NCBI GenBank assembly: GCA_013397695.1
Contig: VYZI01001117.1
Span: 1,188-65,187 of the forward strand
DNA length: 64,000 bases
From: Centropus unirufus
Lineage: Eukaryota > Chordata > Aves > Cuculiformes > Centropidae
Reading direction: 5' to 3'
In this document: piece by piece, positions 49,601 through 61,600 of the stretch
How the letters are laid out: each line of letters starts with the position of its first letter
Numbering within the stretch: position 1 is the first letter of the stretch
Notes under the pieces: model-generated
Told to the model about the DNA's origin: nothing
The model's input: only the letters and a program-made list of their open reading frames with translations
The model's database searches: none
Program-made: the position numbers and the translations under genes

Positions 49601-52600
49601 CAACAGGTAGGAATCCCAAAGGAAAGCCCGTTACCGTTCAAGGGATTCATTCCCAATATCTTCTGACTTCTGTCCTCCCCAGATCCCATAGCACCGGTCT
49701 GTGGGATTTCAGCGGTTTGGTCAGGACTGAGATAGCATTTGGGAAGATGCTTGGGGTTTTCTGCCAAGACTTGATTCCATCCTGGCCATTCCCAGTGTCC
49801 TGGGGTTTTGCTGCCTTTCCTGGTCAGTGCCCCTGGGCTGTGGCTGTGAAGGGGCAAACCCCAATGCAGCTGGGTTTGCCACCAGTGCCAGGTGGCATCT
49901 CCCTGGCAGCAGGAACGGCTTTGGGTTGGAAGAAACCTTAAAGCTTATCAAATTCCACCTCCCACTGGATCAGGGGCTCCAAGCCCCATCCAACCTGGCG
50001 TTCAACACCTCCAGGGATGGGGCAGCCACCGCTGCTCGGGGCAGCCTGGGCCAGGGCCTCCCCACGCTCACAGCAAAACATTTCTCCCTGGGATCCCATC
50101 TCAATCTTCCCTCTTGCAGCTCAAAACCATTCCCCTCATCCTATCCCTGCCCTCCCTGATCCAGAGCCCCATCCCTGCTTTCCTGGAGCCCTTTTCAGCA
50201 CTGGAAGCTGCTCTAAGGTCTCTCCAAGCCTTGTCCAGGCTGGAGAACCCCAACTCCTGCCTCCTGTCCTAATACAAGAGGTGCTTCAGCCCTCGGATCA
50301 CCTCCAGGGCCTCCTCTGGAAGGCCACAAAGATACATTTCAATCCAGAAAAGTTTTTCTATCCCTTCTTCTTCTTTCCTGGGCAACAAAATGTCAGATTT
50401 CCACTGCTGAAAGTCTTGCTGCTTTTCCCCCTTTTCATGTGGCGATGGAGAACGCAGGGCCTGGCTGGGGGGATTCTTTCCCAGTTCTCCCATCCCTGGA
50501 GCTGGCTGGTACCCAGGGTCAGGAGCAGCCCAGTCCGGACGAGACACGGTGCCACGGTCTTTCATCACCCGGTGGTTGAGCACCAAGGGCGCTGGATGAA
50601 GGCAGTGCCGTTCCTTGGTGCTCCCCGACTCGAGCCACGCCTGGTGATGTCTTATCAGCCAGGAGGCCTGGTCAGATAAACGAGCCTGGCATTGCCCTGG
50701 TCTTCCTCTGCTTTAGGAGTAATCGTGATCCACCAGATGCCACAACCGGGGCAGTTATTTGTTCGGTGTTGCTGGTGCTGCAGCAAGTGGAGCTCGAAGC
50801 GCTTTTAGAAATTAGGTCAGCTGGGGGATCCGGGCCTCTGACATCTTGACCTTTGTTTATTTAACGTTTAAGCCTCTGAAACGAAAGGGCAGCGGAGCCC
50901 AGCGTGTCCAGTTGGTCCTGAGGGGCAGCAGGATGCTGCTGTGCCACACGGAGGCCCCTGGCACCAGTGGATCTCAGGTTTGGGGGTTGTCCTGGCCAAA
51001 CCCACCCTTGGATTGAGCTCAAGGGGACCCGCGCGAAGGTTCAGACCTGAGCAGCTGCCTCTCTCTTCCCGCCGCTCTGCCCTGTGCTTCAGGGATGCTT
51101 TCTGGGGGGAATTTGCATTCATACATCTGCTCCCCAAAACCTCTTGCCAGCCTGAGCACGGTCCCGGTGCGTTACCCTGCACCTCAGCGCGCTACGGTGA
51201 CAGCTTTAGATAAAACAGATTGGCCAAATTGGCCAAATCCTCCCCTTCCCAACTTTGCTTTCCCAACTTTGCTTTTCTTTTTTTTCTTTCTTTGCTTTCT
51301 TTTTTTTTTTTTCCCTTTTTTTTCCCAACTTTTTCAGAGGCAGGATGTGATCCCCCCTTTTTGGGGAAGGGCTGTGGCAGGGGAGGGGCTGGCAGAGCCC
51401 AGCACCCCCCGGCTGCAGCACAGGGAGCATCCCCTCCTGCCCTGGCTTCGGGGCCTTTTTGATCATCATCACTCATTTCCCTCTTCCCTCTCCCTTTTCC
51501 CTGGTGGCACCATTAGTGGGCTGTAATTAACAGCAGGGGGAAATTCCTCATGTATTTTGAAGCCAGGTTTTCCATTTTTTAATGCAATAGTGCCCGTTCC
51601 CCAGTAGAAAAATGTCTATTTTCCTTCAGGGGGGAAACCCCAAAGCTCTCCATTGTGCCGCCAGCTGCCCCAGGCTCACAGTGTTGGGCTTTTCCCTTTC
51701 TCCCCACCCTGGGGTCCTTTTCCACGGTTGCCCTGACACCCATGGGTGCTGCTTTGTGTTTTGTGCTCCAGTTCGGCACCCACAAGGGAATAGACTGCGA
51801 GGACATTTTGGGATGGAAACATTTCACCATGTCTGCTTGGTTTCTGTTTTTTTTCCCCTCTTGAAAACACTATTTTCAGCAGCGTGTGGGTAGGGTGAGG
51901 TTGAACCCGTTTGATAAAAGCTGGTGCTGGGTGCTAAAGTTCACTTGGCAGCGCTGGGGCACGAGGGCTTGGCTCACACGGGGCTGCTCCTGGTCGGAGG
52001 GAAACCCGGATAGTCCAGTGGGAACCTGCCTGGTGGGACCTGAGAAAAGGGCTTGGAAAGGAAGGAAATGCTTTGCTGTTGGATGCCTGCTCTTTAGGTT
52101 TTGGGAAAACTGAGTCTCCACCAGGAAAGGGAAAGAATGATAGAATCATGGAATGGTTTGGGTTGGAAAGGACCTCAAAGCCCAGCCAGTTCCAACCCTC
52201 TGCCATGGGCAGGGACACCTCCCGCTGGATCAGGGGCTCCAAGCCCCATCCAACCTGGCCTTCAACACCTCCAGGGATGGGGCAGCCACCACTGCTCTGG
52301 GCAACCTGGGCCTCTCCACCCTCATTGTGAAGAATTTCTTCCTAATCTCTAATCTAAAACTTCCCCCTTCCAGTTCAAACCCATTCCCCCTCATCCTGTC
52401 ACTCCAGGGTCATGCAAAAAGTCCCTCCCCAGCTTTCCTCAAGGCCCCCACGGTAAGGAGCAGGAGCTCAGCTCCACACACTGGGATTGCATTTCCTATT
52501 GTATGGCAAACGCCTGCAGAGTCTGGCCACTCGTGCCTGGCTTTCGTTCTGCTCTGTCAGTGCCTCTGCCAAATTTGCTTGGCTTTTTTTAATGTGTCTG

Positions 52601-55600
52601 GAGGGTTTGTTTTTTTTTTGTTTAGTTTTTTTTTTTGTTATTTTTTTTCGCTCTGGTCCCACACTGCCAGTTTCCATGGCCACAAGCACTTCCCTGCATC
52701 ACTGCAGGTTTGGGGTTTTGCTGTTTATGGACCGGTCGAGCCCTGCTGTCCGTGGACTTGAAAAGAGCTCCTGTTTTAGCAACAAGCTATTATGGGTGGA
52801 GGAAGAACAGCTTTGCACCTCAGCAGGATGCCCGGGGAGGGAAGTGTACACAAAACCTCCCCTTCTTACCCAAAACCTTGCCTTTTCTTTTCTCCACAGG
52901 GAAGAGCAGTGAAAGAGCCTCGTATTCCTCATTCGGAAGAGACACAGGGATGCCAGGACTAAATCAGGTATGATAAAATGCAGTGAGATGTTTTTGCTTC
53001 CTTTACTGGCTGAGCTGCAAGGAGCAAAAGGCTGGGAATGAAAAGGAACCTGGCCGTTTCCATCTCACCTCTCCGAGCTCCTGGAAAGGCTCTGCTCAGC
53101 TCAGAGACACCTGTTGAGCAGAGGGGCTTTATTATGGTGCTCGGGAGAGTTGTCACTATTTAGAAAGTGGGGTTGTGACAGGTTTTTCATTCAGATATGG
53201 CCAAGCCAACACTGCCCATACAAGGAGCTTCAGGGACTCAGATCCAAGCAAAAAACTTTCCTCGTGACAGGGTGGCCAGGAGGCACCATCTCCGTCCAGC
53301 TGCTGCCTCTCCCTTTGCCTCCAAGCGCTGTGCTGGGTGCTGCAGTGCTCTTCCTCCCCTGGCTGGCATTGCCATGCTTGCCAGTTCAGGGGAGGGAGAG
53401 TCCATGCGGTGGTTTCTGTGCTGCTGTAGCATCATTTGGGTGGACACTGAGTGGTGTTTTGGTTTTATGGTGGTTACACCAGTGCAGGAGACAACACCAG
53501 GGAGACCTTGCAGTGCCCTTCCAGTACCTGAAGGGGCTCCAGGAAAGCTGGGGAGGGACTTTTTACAAGGGCCCAGGAGTGATAAGATATGGCGCAATGG
53601 CTTTAAATTGGAAGAAGAAAGATTTAGACTAGACATTAAGAAGAAATTCTTAATGATGAGGGTGGGAAGGCACCAGCCCAGGTTGTCCAGAGCAGTGGGG
53701 GCTGCCCCATCCCTGGAGGTGTTCAAGGCCAGGGTGGATGGGGCTTGGAGCCCCCTGATGCAGTGGGAGGTGTCCCTGCCCATGGCAGGGGGTGGAACTG
53801 GATGGAGTTTTGAGGTCCCTTCCAAACCAAACCGTTCCATGATCTCTACAGTCAGGAAAGGTCACGGCCTGGGAGAGCTGCCTCTTGCAGCAACAACCCT
53901 GCCCGGTGGGGTCACCCCATGTGAACCCCACTGGGACAACCAGTGCTGTGCCCTGGGCAGAAGTTTTCCTTCCCGTAGGGAATATCACAGGCATAAATCA
54001 GAGCCCAGGAACACAGTCCGTCAGCCCTGAGATACTCAAGCCTGCTGCCACCAGCATCCACAAGCAGTTTTTAGGGAAGGAGGGAGCGCCTCCACTTTGA
54101 TGTGTTGTTTCAAGTGCCCCTTCGGTGCCCTGGAGAAACAGTCCCACCATTTTATCCGAGGGAGCAGCTCTTGGCTGGACAGCTTTTTCATTTAAACATG
54201 TACTCACACACCTATTACATGTTTTAATTTTACACAAATTTGTCATAATTTCCTCTTCTCTGAACTGAGGATGTTTCCTTTGCTGAAACAGCTGTGCTGG
54301 CTGGCTCTGCCAGAGTGGATTTAATTCACCACTGAAGCTGCTAAAATAAAAATGGGATGGATGCCAAGCCGTAGCTTTTTAATGTTATGGTTTTGCTGGG
54401 CTTTCGTGGAGGAGGGGGAAGCGGGGGGGAGATATAAGGTAACAGAAATGGGGTGGGCAAATGATGCCGCGGGCTGGGAGAGGCCCTGGCTCGGGCTCGT
54501 GGGTCGGGATCGGGTGGCGGAGCGGGAGACGGAGCCTGTTTGATGTGGAGGGGAGACAAAACCCCTCTTGTGTGGGGGGCTGGGAGGCGAGTGGGGCCGT
54601 CTGCACGCTCGCTGTGGCCCCTGGAACAGTTGTTGCTTCTGGCTCCAGTTTAGGGGGGGGGCATTGACTTGTTTTTTCCTTTTAAAAAGCACTGGAAAAT
54701 TGTCTGGTGGCCGATGCCCTGTGCGGGGAGCACTTTTTTTTTCCCCAAAACACCCTCCTTTTAGGGCAGAGCTGCAGCTCCCTTTCATTTAATCCTCACC
54801 CAGCCCTGGAGGCATCCCCAGGGAAGAAGGGGAAGAAAATCCCCTTTTCCAGGAAATTGCCTTAAAATACGAGTGCCTCTCTGGAGGTGCCCGCTGGAGG
54901 AGGCGGGCAGCAGCGACTCAGCCCTCTGGCATCTCCAGGGTGCTGTGCCACTTGCTTTTCTTGGCCGTGCTGCTCCGTGGGGTGCAGTGGTTTCAGAGTG
55001 GAGGTAACCTGACCGGTGGAACAGATTGCAGGAATTTCACCAGCTGTGAATACACGAGCTCCGCTTTCCCTCCCAAACCCTTTCTGGAGGAGAAGGGAGT
55101 TTGAAAGTAGTGAGTTTTTCTCTCCACTTGCTCAAAAGCCTGAAATCCTTCTTTATTTCAACATGTTACCCTCGGAATATGGGTCAAAACTGAACTTTTC
55201 TTACTCCAAGGCCCCTTGTCAGCCCTCTTAGATTCCATATAATTAATTTCATGTTCTCCTGAGGTGAAGGGGTGATTGCTCCTAGAGCAAGGGCACCCTC
55301 CGTCCCGGGAGCCAGCGAGCACCCTGGGCTCCAGCTCCTGCCAGCTCCACACTGCTTCCCAGCGTGCCCAAGGTCAGCTGGGATAAACACGAGGGAGGAG
55401 TTTCCTCTTTATATAGAAAGAGGGATTTAGCTTTTCCCTGATAAAATGCAAGAGAAAACCACCCCAAGCAGAGATGTTGCAGCTCCATCGCATCGTTCTG
55501 GCTGCTTGGGGATGGAAGAGAAACCATCGGTGTCGGCAGCCTGTGGGGACTGGGAGAGGCCCAGCCAGATGGGCACCAGCTGCCAAACCTCTCCCAGCTC

Positions 55601-58600
55601 CTGCCGTCGGGTTGAGTTGGGGGCTGTGGCAGCCTGGGGGCTGCTGGCTTTGCTGGAGGAGTGGGCGCTGCGTCCATCCTCTGCCGGAGCTGAGCCCCCA
55701 GCACCATCGCAGGGGTGAGAGCAGCACGGGGCCATCCCCTTGGATGTGTCTCTCGAGGATGTGGATCCCATCAGAAACTCTTAATCCCTCACCATAAAAC
55801 CTTAGAGGAATGAGAAGAGTTTGTCCATTCGCCCCAGCTTCCAGCAGACGCTTCCAAGCCCTCGGGATTGCAGGCGGGCGGGCAGCGCTGCCTGGGAGCC
55901 CCACCACCCCACTGAGCACCATCAGCAGGGTCTCACCACGGCCCCCACCACAGAACCTGCTCGGATTGGCATCCTTGGTTCGTAGGGAGCTTCCATGCTG
56001 GGAAAACACACCTTCAAAGCCCCTTTTCTTATTGCACACCTATTCCCCCAAGCTCCCCCCATTTTTATGTATTTACTTTTCTTTCTGGCCCCCTTGGCTT
56101 GTGTTTTATTTCCCCCCCCCCTCTCCTCAGCTGGACATGTACACAGGCAGCTCAAGGCAGCTCTGTTCTCTCCCAGTGAGCGTGGTGGTTTTCCAGGGTA
56201 ATTCCATGGAAGGGCTTTTCTGTCTCCTTGTTTGCAGACTGGTTTCCTGCCCGGCGAAATGGGAATCGCGAGTCCGAGCACGCTTTCTCCCACCGGGGTG
56301 AAAAGTGGGTCTCAGTATTTTTCGTACCCCAACAATCCTCGCAGGAGAGGTGCTGAGAGCAACATCGGTAAGTGCCTTTGTCCCTCGGGTGCCACCTCTC
56401 TGCTGTGTCCTACAGCTCCGCTGGGAGATCGTGGAGTCTGTCAAGTGCCCGTCTTGGATCTGCCTTTAGCATTGAAAGCTCTGTATTCACATTCACAGAC
56501 GTGAATTCAGTATTTTTGCTTTTTTTAGGGAGGGAGGGAGAAATATAGAGATATAACATAAAAAAAGAGAGGGGTTGAACTCAGTCTTGTCCGATTTTAT
56601 TTCTTGCTGGAAGATGCCCAGAGAGGATGCCCCATCCATGGAAACATTCCAGGTCAGGTTGGGCAGGGTTTTGAGCAACCTGGTCATCTGCAGTGGGAGG
56701 TGTTCATTGCAGGGGATTGGAACTCGATGAGCTTTAAGGTCCCTTCCATCCCAAGCCACTCCGTGATTCTGTGACAATATCAGATCAGGTGAAAGCAGAG
56801 AATGGTTTGCAGTTCTTCTAAAGGGGCCTCCAGCCGCGCTGACATCAGTAGTCGTTCCTGGAAAAGCTTGGGCTGCCATCAGGGCTGGTTTTACAGCCGC
56901 TGGCCCTCCTTGAAGCCCCTTTCCTGCTGCAAGCAAGCAGCTCTGCCAGGAATTCTTCATTCAGAGGCAGTGGAAGGTCCGGGTGCTGTCCTGGGGTGTG
57001 GATGGTGGTTGCTCCAGGACCTCTCCCTACCTACATGCATGCTTTCACATTCCAGAGCAGGACTTGCCCATGTCTGACTCTACCTGGGAATAAACCCATT
57101 TTGTTTTTAACCAAGGCTGTGTTCCGGTGTGAATGTAACTTTCGAGTGTAGACAAGCCCCACTTCTCCAGAATTTGTGTTTCTTGTCATAGTTCCCCCTT
57201 TGAGCCCTCCAGAGTCACTTCCGTGCTGCTATTTTGGGCTTTCCCCAACAAACGAAACCAGAAGCGACCCAGTGTTACGTGTATTTTTTCCAGTGCTTTT
57301 GAGAAAAAGGCATCCACGTTGACATTGCCACTTCAAAACTTTGCTGGTTTATGATGTTAGGGAGAAATATTCTCCTCTGAGGGTGGGGAGGCCCTGGCCC
57401 AGGTTGCCCAGAGCAGTGGTGGCTGCCCCATCCCTGGAGGTGTTGAAGGCCAGGTTGGATGGGGCTTGGAGCCCCCTGATCCCGTGAGAGGTGTCCCAGC
57501 CCATGGAATGGGTGGAACTGGCTGGGCTTTGAGGTCCCTTCCAACCCAACCCATTCCATGGTTCTGTGTTTTCAGCCTCAAAAATTATTCTCTTGCATCA
57601 GGTCATTCCACAACCCCTGGGCTCCATTCCCTTCCCCAGTTCCATTCCCTTCTCTGGACACATTCCAACCCCTCGGTGCCTTTGGAATGAGGGGCCCAAA
57701 GGTGACCCCAGGACTGAAGGTGCTGCTGTGGTGTTTTGGGAGAGGCTGCGCGTGAGCTCAGTGGGTGAAGCACTCGGAGGGCACGGACGAGATGAGCAGG
57801 AAGGGTTCATCCTCAGACATTCTCACTATTGATGCTTCCTTGGCTGCGGGGCATTTGGGATCTGAGCCCCATATTTACCTACGTCATCCGTCCTTGGAGA
57901 CTTTTTACTGTGACTTCTTTTCCCTCCCACTAGCCCCCTTCAAAAAGTACATCCTCTCTTCTTTTCTTTCAACCCAGATGGACAGCCTAAAAAGGTTCGG
58001 AAGGTGCCTCCTGGACTCCCCTCCTCGGTAAGTGGCAGGAATTAATTTATTAATTATTAATTGATTAATTGCCTTCCCTCCTTACCCTCCATCCCCTGGG
58101 CATCCCTGCTCCCTTTGTTGTGATAGCGGCTATCCCTATGGCTCCAACCACCCTAGACATCAAGGGCTTGGATTTTAGCAGGTTGGGAAGGGCTTTTCCA
58201 CCTACAGCTTCCTAGGTAGGAGAAACAGGGAGAGCACTGGGAGGCTGTGGGAGAAGGAGCTGCAATTCTCCCTGCACGTAGCAGCTGCCAGTGGCACCTC
58301 CTGAAGCCATCACCTCCTGCCCGTGCTGGCTCTGGCCTCTTTGACGTGATGTCGCGAGTGCCTAAATGAAATGGAATATTCAGGGCGATCGGGTTTCACT
58401 CCAGGAGGGAAACCAAGCCAGTTGTGATGCAGGCAGGCAGCTGGGGCTGCTCCAGGTGTGTGCGCTGCTGGGCTGGTTTATAGGGAAGCCAAGCAGCCTG
58501 TAGGAATACGTTAGCCATGCTCCTGTGGCTGTTACTGGGGAATAAACTGAACAATGTCTTTGTGGCTGGAAGTAATGGGATCTCCAGGAAAGCTAATTGG

Positions 58601-61600
58601 AGCAGGCTGGAGGGTTCCTGCAGGAGTATGGGAGCTGTCTGGCTGCAGCAGCCGGGGCTGCATTCCTTGCTGGAGCTTTTGCATGCTTTCAGGGGGATGG
58701 ACGGGCTCCGTCCCTTGGGAGAGCTGGAGCCTGGGCAGTGTTGTGCCTCTTGCTGCCAAAGCAGCGCGGATCAGGACCAGCTCCCCCACTCCCCAGCGTG
58801 TGTCCACCCGTGGGGGAAATCTGCTGTGGTGTTCCTTCGCTCTAGTGCAGAGCTTGGTCCGGAACTTCCAGCACGGCTCTGCCATCGGGAACGGACCTAG
58901 AGCTGCCACTGGTGGAGGGGGAGGAAGGCACCAAGTCGGTGTGGGCTCACGCAGCAAAGGGTGTTGGAGGGTTCCTGCAAAACCAGCTCCTGTCGGCAAT
59001 GCTGATTGCTCCAAGTGTCTGTGTTTTGGCAGGGAAAACCTGCTCCAAGCGGGATCTGTATCCCTGCCTCGAGTTTCTGTGTGAAATTCAGAGCTTTTCA
59101 ACCCCAGTCGACATGTGGGGAAAACATTGCTCCCAACAAATGGCCCTTTATTGGCCTCAGATTTCAAAGGTGGTGGAGCTTGCTGCCTGCCGATGCCCTG
59201 AAGGGCCCCAGGCAGCATTTCCCAAAACTCAGCCCCTTCCCTATGTCTGAGCCAACACCTGCACTTGGGCTTTTCCAGCCCTGGCTGTCGCCTCGGTCAC
59301 CCCTTGCCTGCTAAGCTCTTTTTACTCCGTGAGCCAGTGCTGCCTCCTTCCTCCCTGCCCAATTTTTGCCGTGACCTCTGCCTTCTTGGTTTGATTTTGA
59401 ACTTGCACACCTTGGGAGAGAAATCGGCACCAAGGCGGCAAGGAGAAGTGTGGAGTAAAAGGAGTTGCTGGCCTCAAAGGCAGCTGATCAAAGGCTCTTT
59501 CTTGTCTAACTCGGCCGCGTAGGAGCCCGCCTCGTGTTATCACTGGACCCCGTGCAAGATAAATAGGTCAATCAGCATCTTATTAAAATCAAGTGCTTTA
59601 ATCTCTAATTCCCAAGCTGCTTGGAGAACTTGGAGAGGTCAGCAGCTGGAATAGTTGAAGGTGGCTGAAAGGGGAGTGATTCTGCCCACGAGGCAGTCCC
59701 TGGCTACAGATTCCTAGGTCGGAGAAGTGGGGTGATTCGGGGAGAAGGAGCCACAACGCTCCCCATGGGGAGCAGCTGGTGGCAGCAGAGCCCAGGGCCT
59801 CCTTCCTTCACCCCTTGGAAGGGCAGCGATTCTGCCAAGAGGCGGAGATGGGATGAGATGGATCAAGAGGGGATGTGAAGGGCGATGGGACCGCATGGTG
59901 CTGACTGCGCTGGGCATGGAGGGACCAGTGCCTGTAACCCAGGGCCTTTTGGGGTCAGTTCATGGGAAACAGGTGTTGGGCTGGGGCTGTCCCTGGGGCA
60001 CGGAGCCCCTTCCTGAATCCCCGCACCAGGGAGCTGGAATGCAGGGCTGGTGGTTGTGGCCATACAACCCTGTATAAGATACATCCTACACCCTGTGTAA
60101 GATCTCCGGGGAGACCTTAGAGCGGTTTCCAGTGCTGAAAGGGGCTCCAGGAAATCTGAGAAGGGGCTCCTGATCAGGGAGGGCAGGGATAGGATGAGGG
60201 GAAAGGTTTTTGAGCTACAAGAGGGGAGATTGAGATGGGATTCCAGGGAGAAATGTTTTGGTGTGAGGGTGGGGAGGCGCTGGCCCAGGTTGCCCAGAGC
60301 AGTGGTGGCTGCCCCATCCCTGGAGGTGTTGAAGGCCAGGTTGGATGGGGCTTGGAGCCCCCTGATGCAGTGGGAGGTGTCCCTGCCCATGGCAGGAGGG
60401 TCGGAACTGGCTGGGCTTTGAGGTCCCTTCCAACCCAACCCATTCCATGGTTCTACATGCGGGCACAGGACCTGGGGCTGGATGAGGCCCCTGAGCCCCC
60501 GCTGCACATGGACCAGCTCTGGAAGCTGGGGAGGGATTCTGTGCGAGTTGGTTCCTGCAGATTTTCGCTGCTGCAGCGAATGCGGTGCTGGGAGCTGCTT
60601 CAGATAGCGAATTTCCACTCTGGTCCCGGCTCTGTTCAGCTTTCTCCTGCCTGCAGTCCCAGCCCAGTTCATCCATTTAAGCGAGAAAAACAGGGAAGGG
60701 GGTGATGGCGGGGGGATAAAAAAAAAAATCAACGCCACAAAGCCCTGCAAATCCCAGCACTGGGGCTTTTCAAGCTGCTCCCTCGCCGCGCTGGCAGTTT
60801 TAACCGGAGGAAATGACCTCACCTGGAGGTCCCTGCGGCCGGCGCGAGGGCTGGGGCCATGGCGTGGGGAACTGGGCCCTGGCCTTGATTTACCGCTTCC
60901 TGCGGCGCTTGGCCCGCAGCCGGGGGCTCGGCACGGCTGGGATGCTCCTCGCTTGGCCTCCGTGGGGAAGAGCAGAGTTGGCTTTTCACAACCTCCCCCC
61001 CAAAACACACCCACCCTGCTCCGCGCGGGGGAATGAAAGACTTGGAGGTTCCAAGCGGCGCTGCTGGGGTGCAGCCCAACGTCCTAGAGGGGTTGGCGGA
61101 GCAGCGAAAGCAAAATCCCCTCGCTCTGGAGCCCTGCTCTTCATTCCTGCTAGTTTATTCTTTTTTTTTGTTGTTTTTTTTTTTTTTTTGCTCTGGATTT
61201 ATTAAATGGCCGTTGTGCCCCCCACCCCCAGCTCCGCTGCTGCACAGCTGCCTCGTGCGCTGGCCGGGCGCCAGCCCCTGGCAGATGGCGTGGAGCTATT
61301 AGCTGTGCTTCATTCGATTCCCTCGCCCGGCTCCTGCTATTTAATCAAATTATAGGAAAAGTCAATTTACTGGATTCTTGTTCTTTGCAGCCTCCCGGCC
61401 TCCATTCCCTCGCTCGGCTCTGGCCGCACGCGCTGCCCACGCGCGGCTTCGTGCTGCCCACGTCACCCCACGCCACACAAAGGCGCTGTGCGTGTTCTTA
61501 TCCGAGCTCGGGAGGAAGGGCAGCTGCCAGCATCCGTCAGGATTCCCCCTCCTCCCTCACTTTATTTCATTTTTATATCTTTTTTTCCCTTTATTTCATA

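Larger units (their letters stand above)
45289..52899 (+). other. TCF3: TCF3 intron C-D
   Basis: 7.6 kb. It holds one long sense CR1 (45455-46140) and two antisense CR1 copies (49918-50335 and 52138-52452), a duplicated TAATTA element (48621-48646), a G-rich run (48883-48912), a FOX/nuclear-receptor-type island (50690-50880) and T-rich tracts (51262-51335, 52586-52651). 46150-48590 has no element I can name, although ORFs of about 200 codons occur there by chance. Confidence 0.8.
52968..56237 (+). other. TCF3: TCF3 intron D-E
   Basis: 3.3 kb. It contains one sense CR1 (53510-53855), an inverted repeat in AT-rich sequence (54194-54224), a TATA-like motif next to a CpG-rich patch (54430-54612), and otherwise unremarkable G/C-rich sequence (54800-56200) with a C-run at 56112-56120. 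Confidence 0.8.
56368..57977 (+). other. TCF3: TCF3 intron E-F
   Basis: 1.6 kb with two sense CR1 tails (56610-56776, 57353-57568) and a short antisense CR1 ORF2-region remnant (57602-57745) lying 3' end against the sense copy. 56780-57350 shows no named element. Confidence 0.8.

Noticed and set aside
58039..58071. ATTA-rich run after exon F as a homeodomain cluster
   Set aside because: It reads as a simple ATTAATT-type microsatellite, so I noted it only within the intron entry.
59863..61014. 383-codon open frame on the minus strand, the longest in the window
   Set aside because: Its middle is the complement of the CR1 copy at 60100-60458 and the rest is GC-rich intron. No domain, no splice context, no codon signature.
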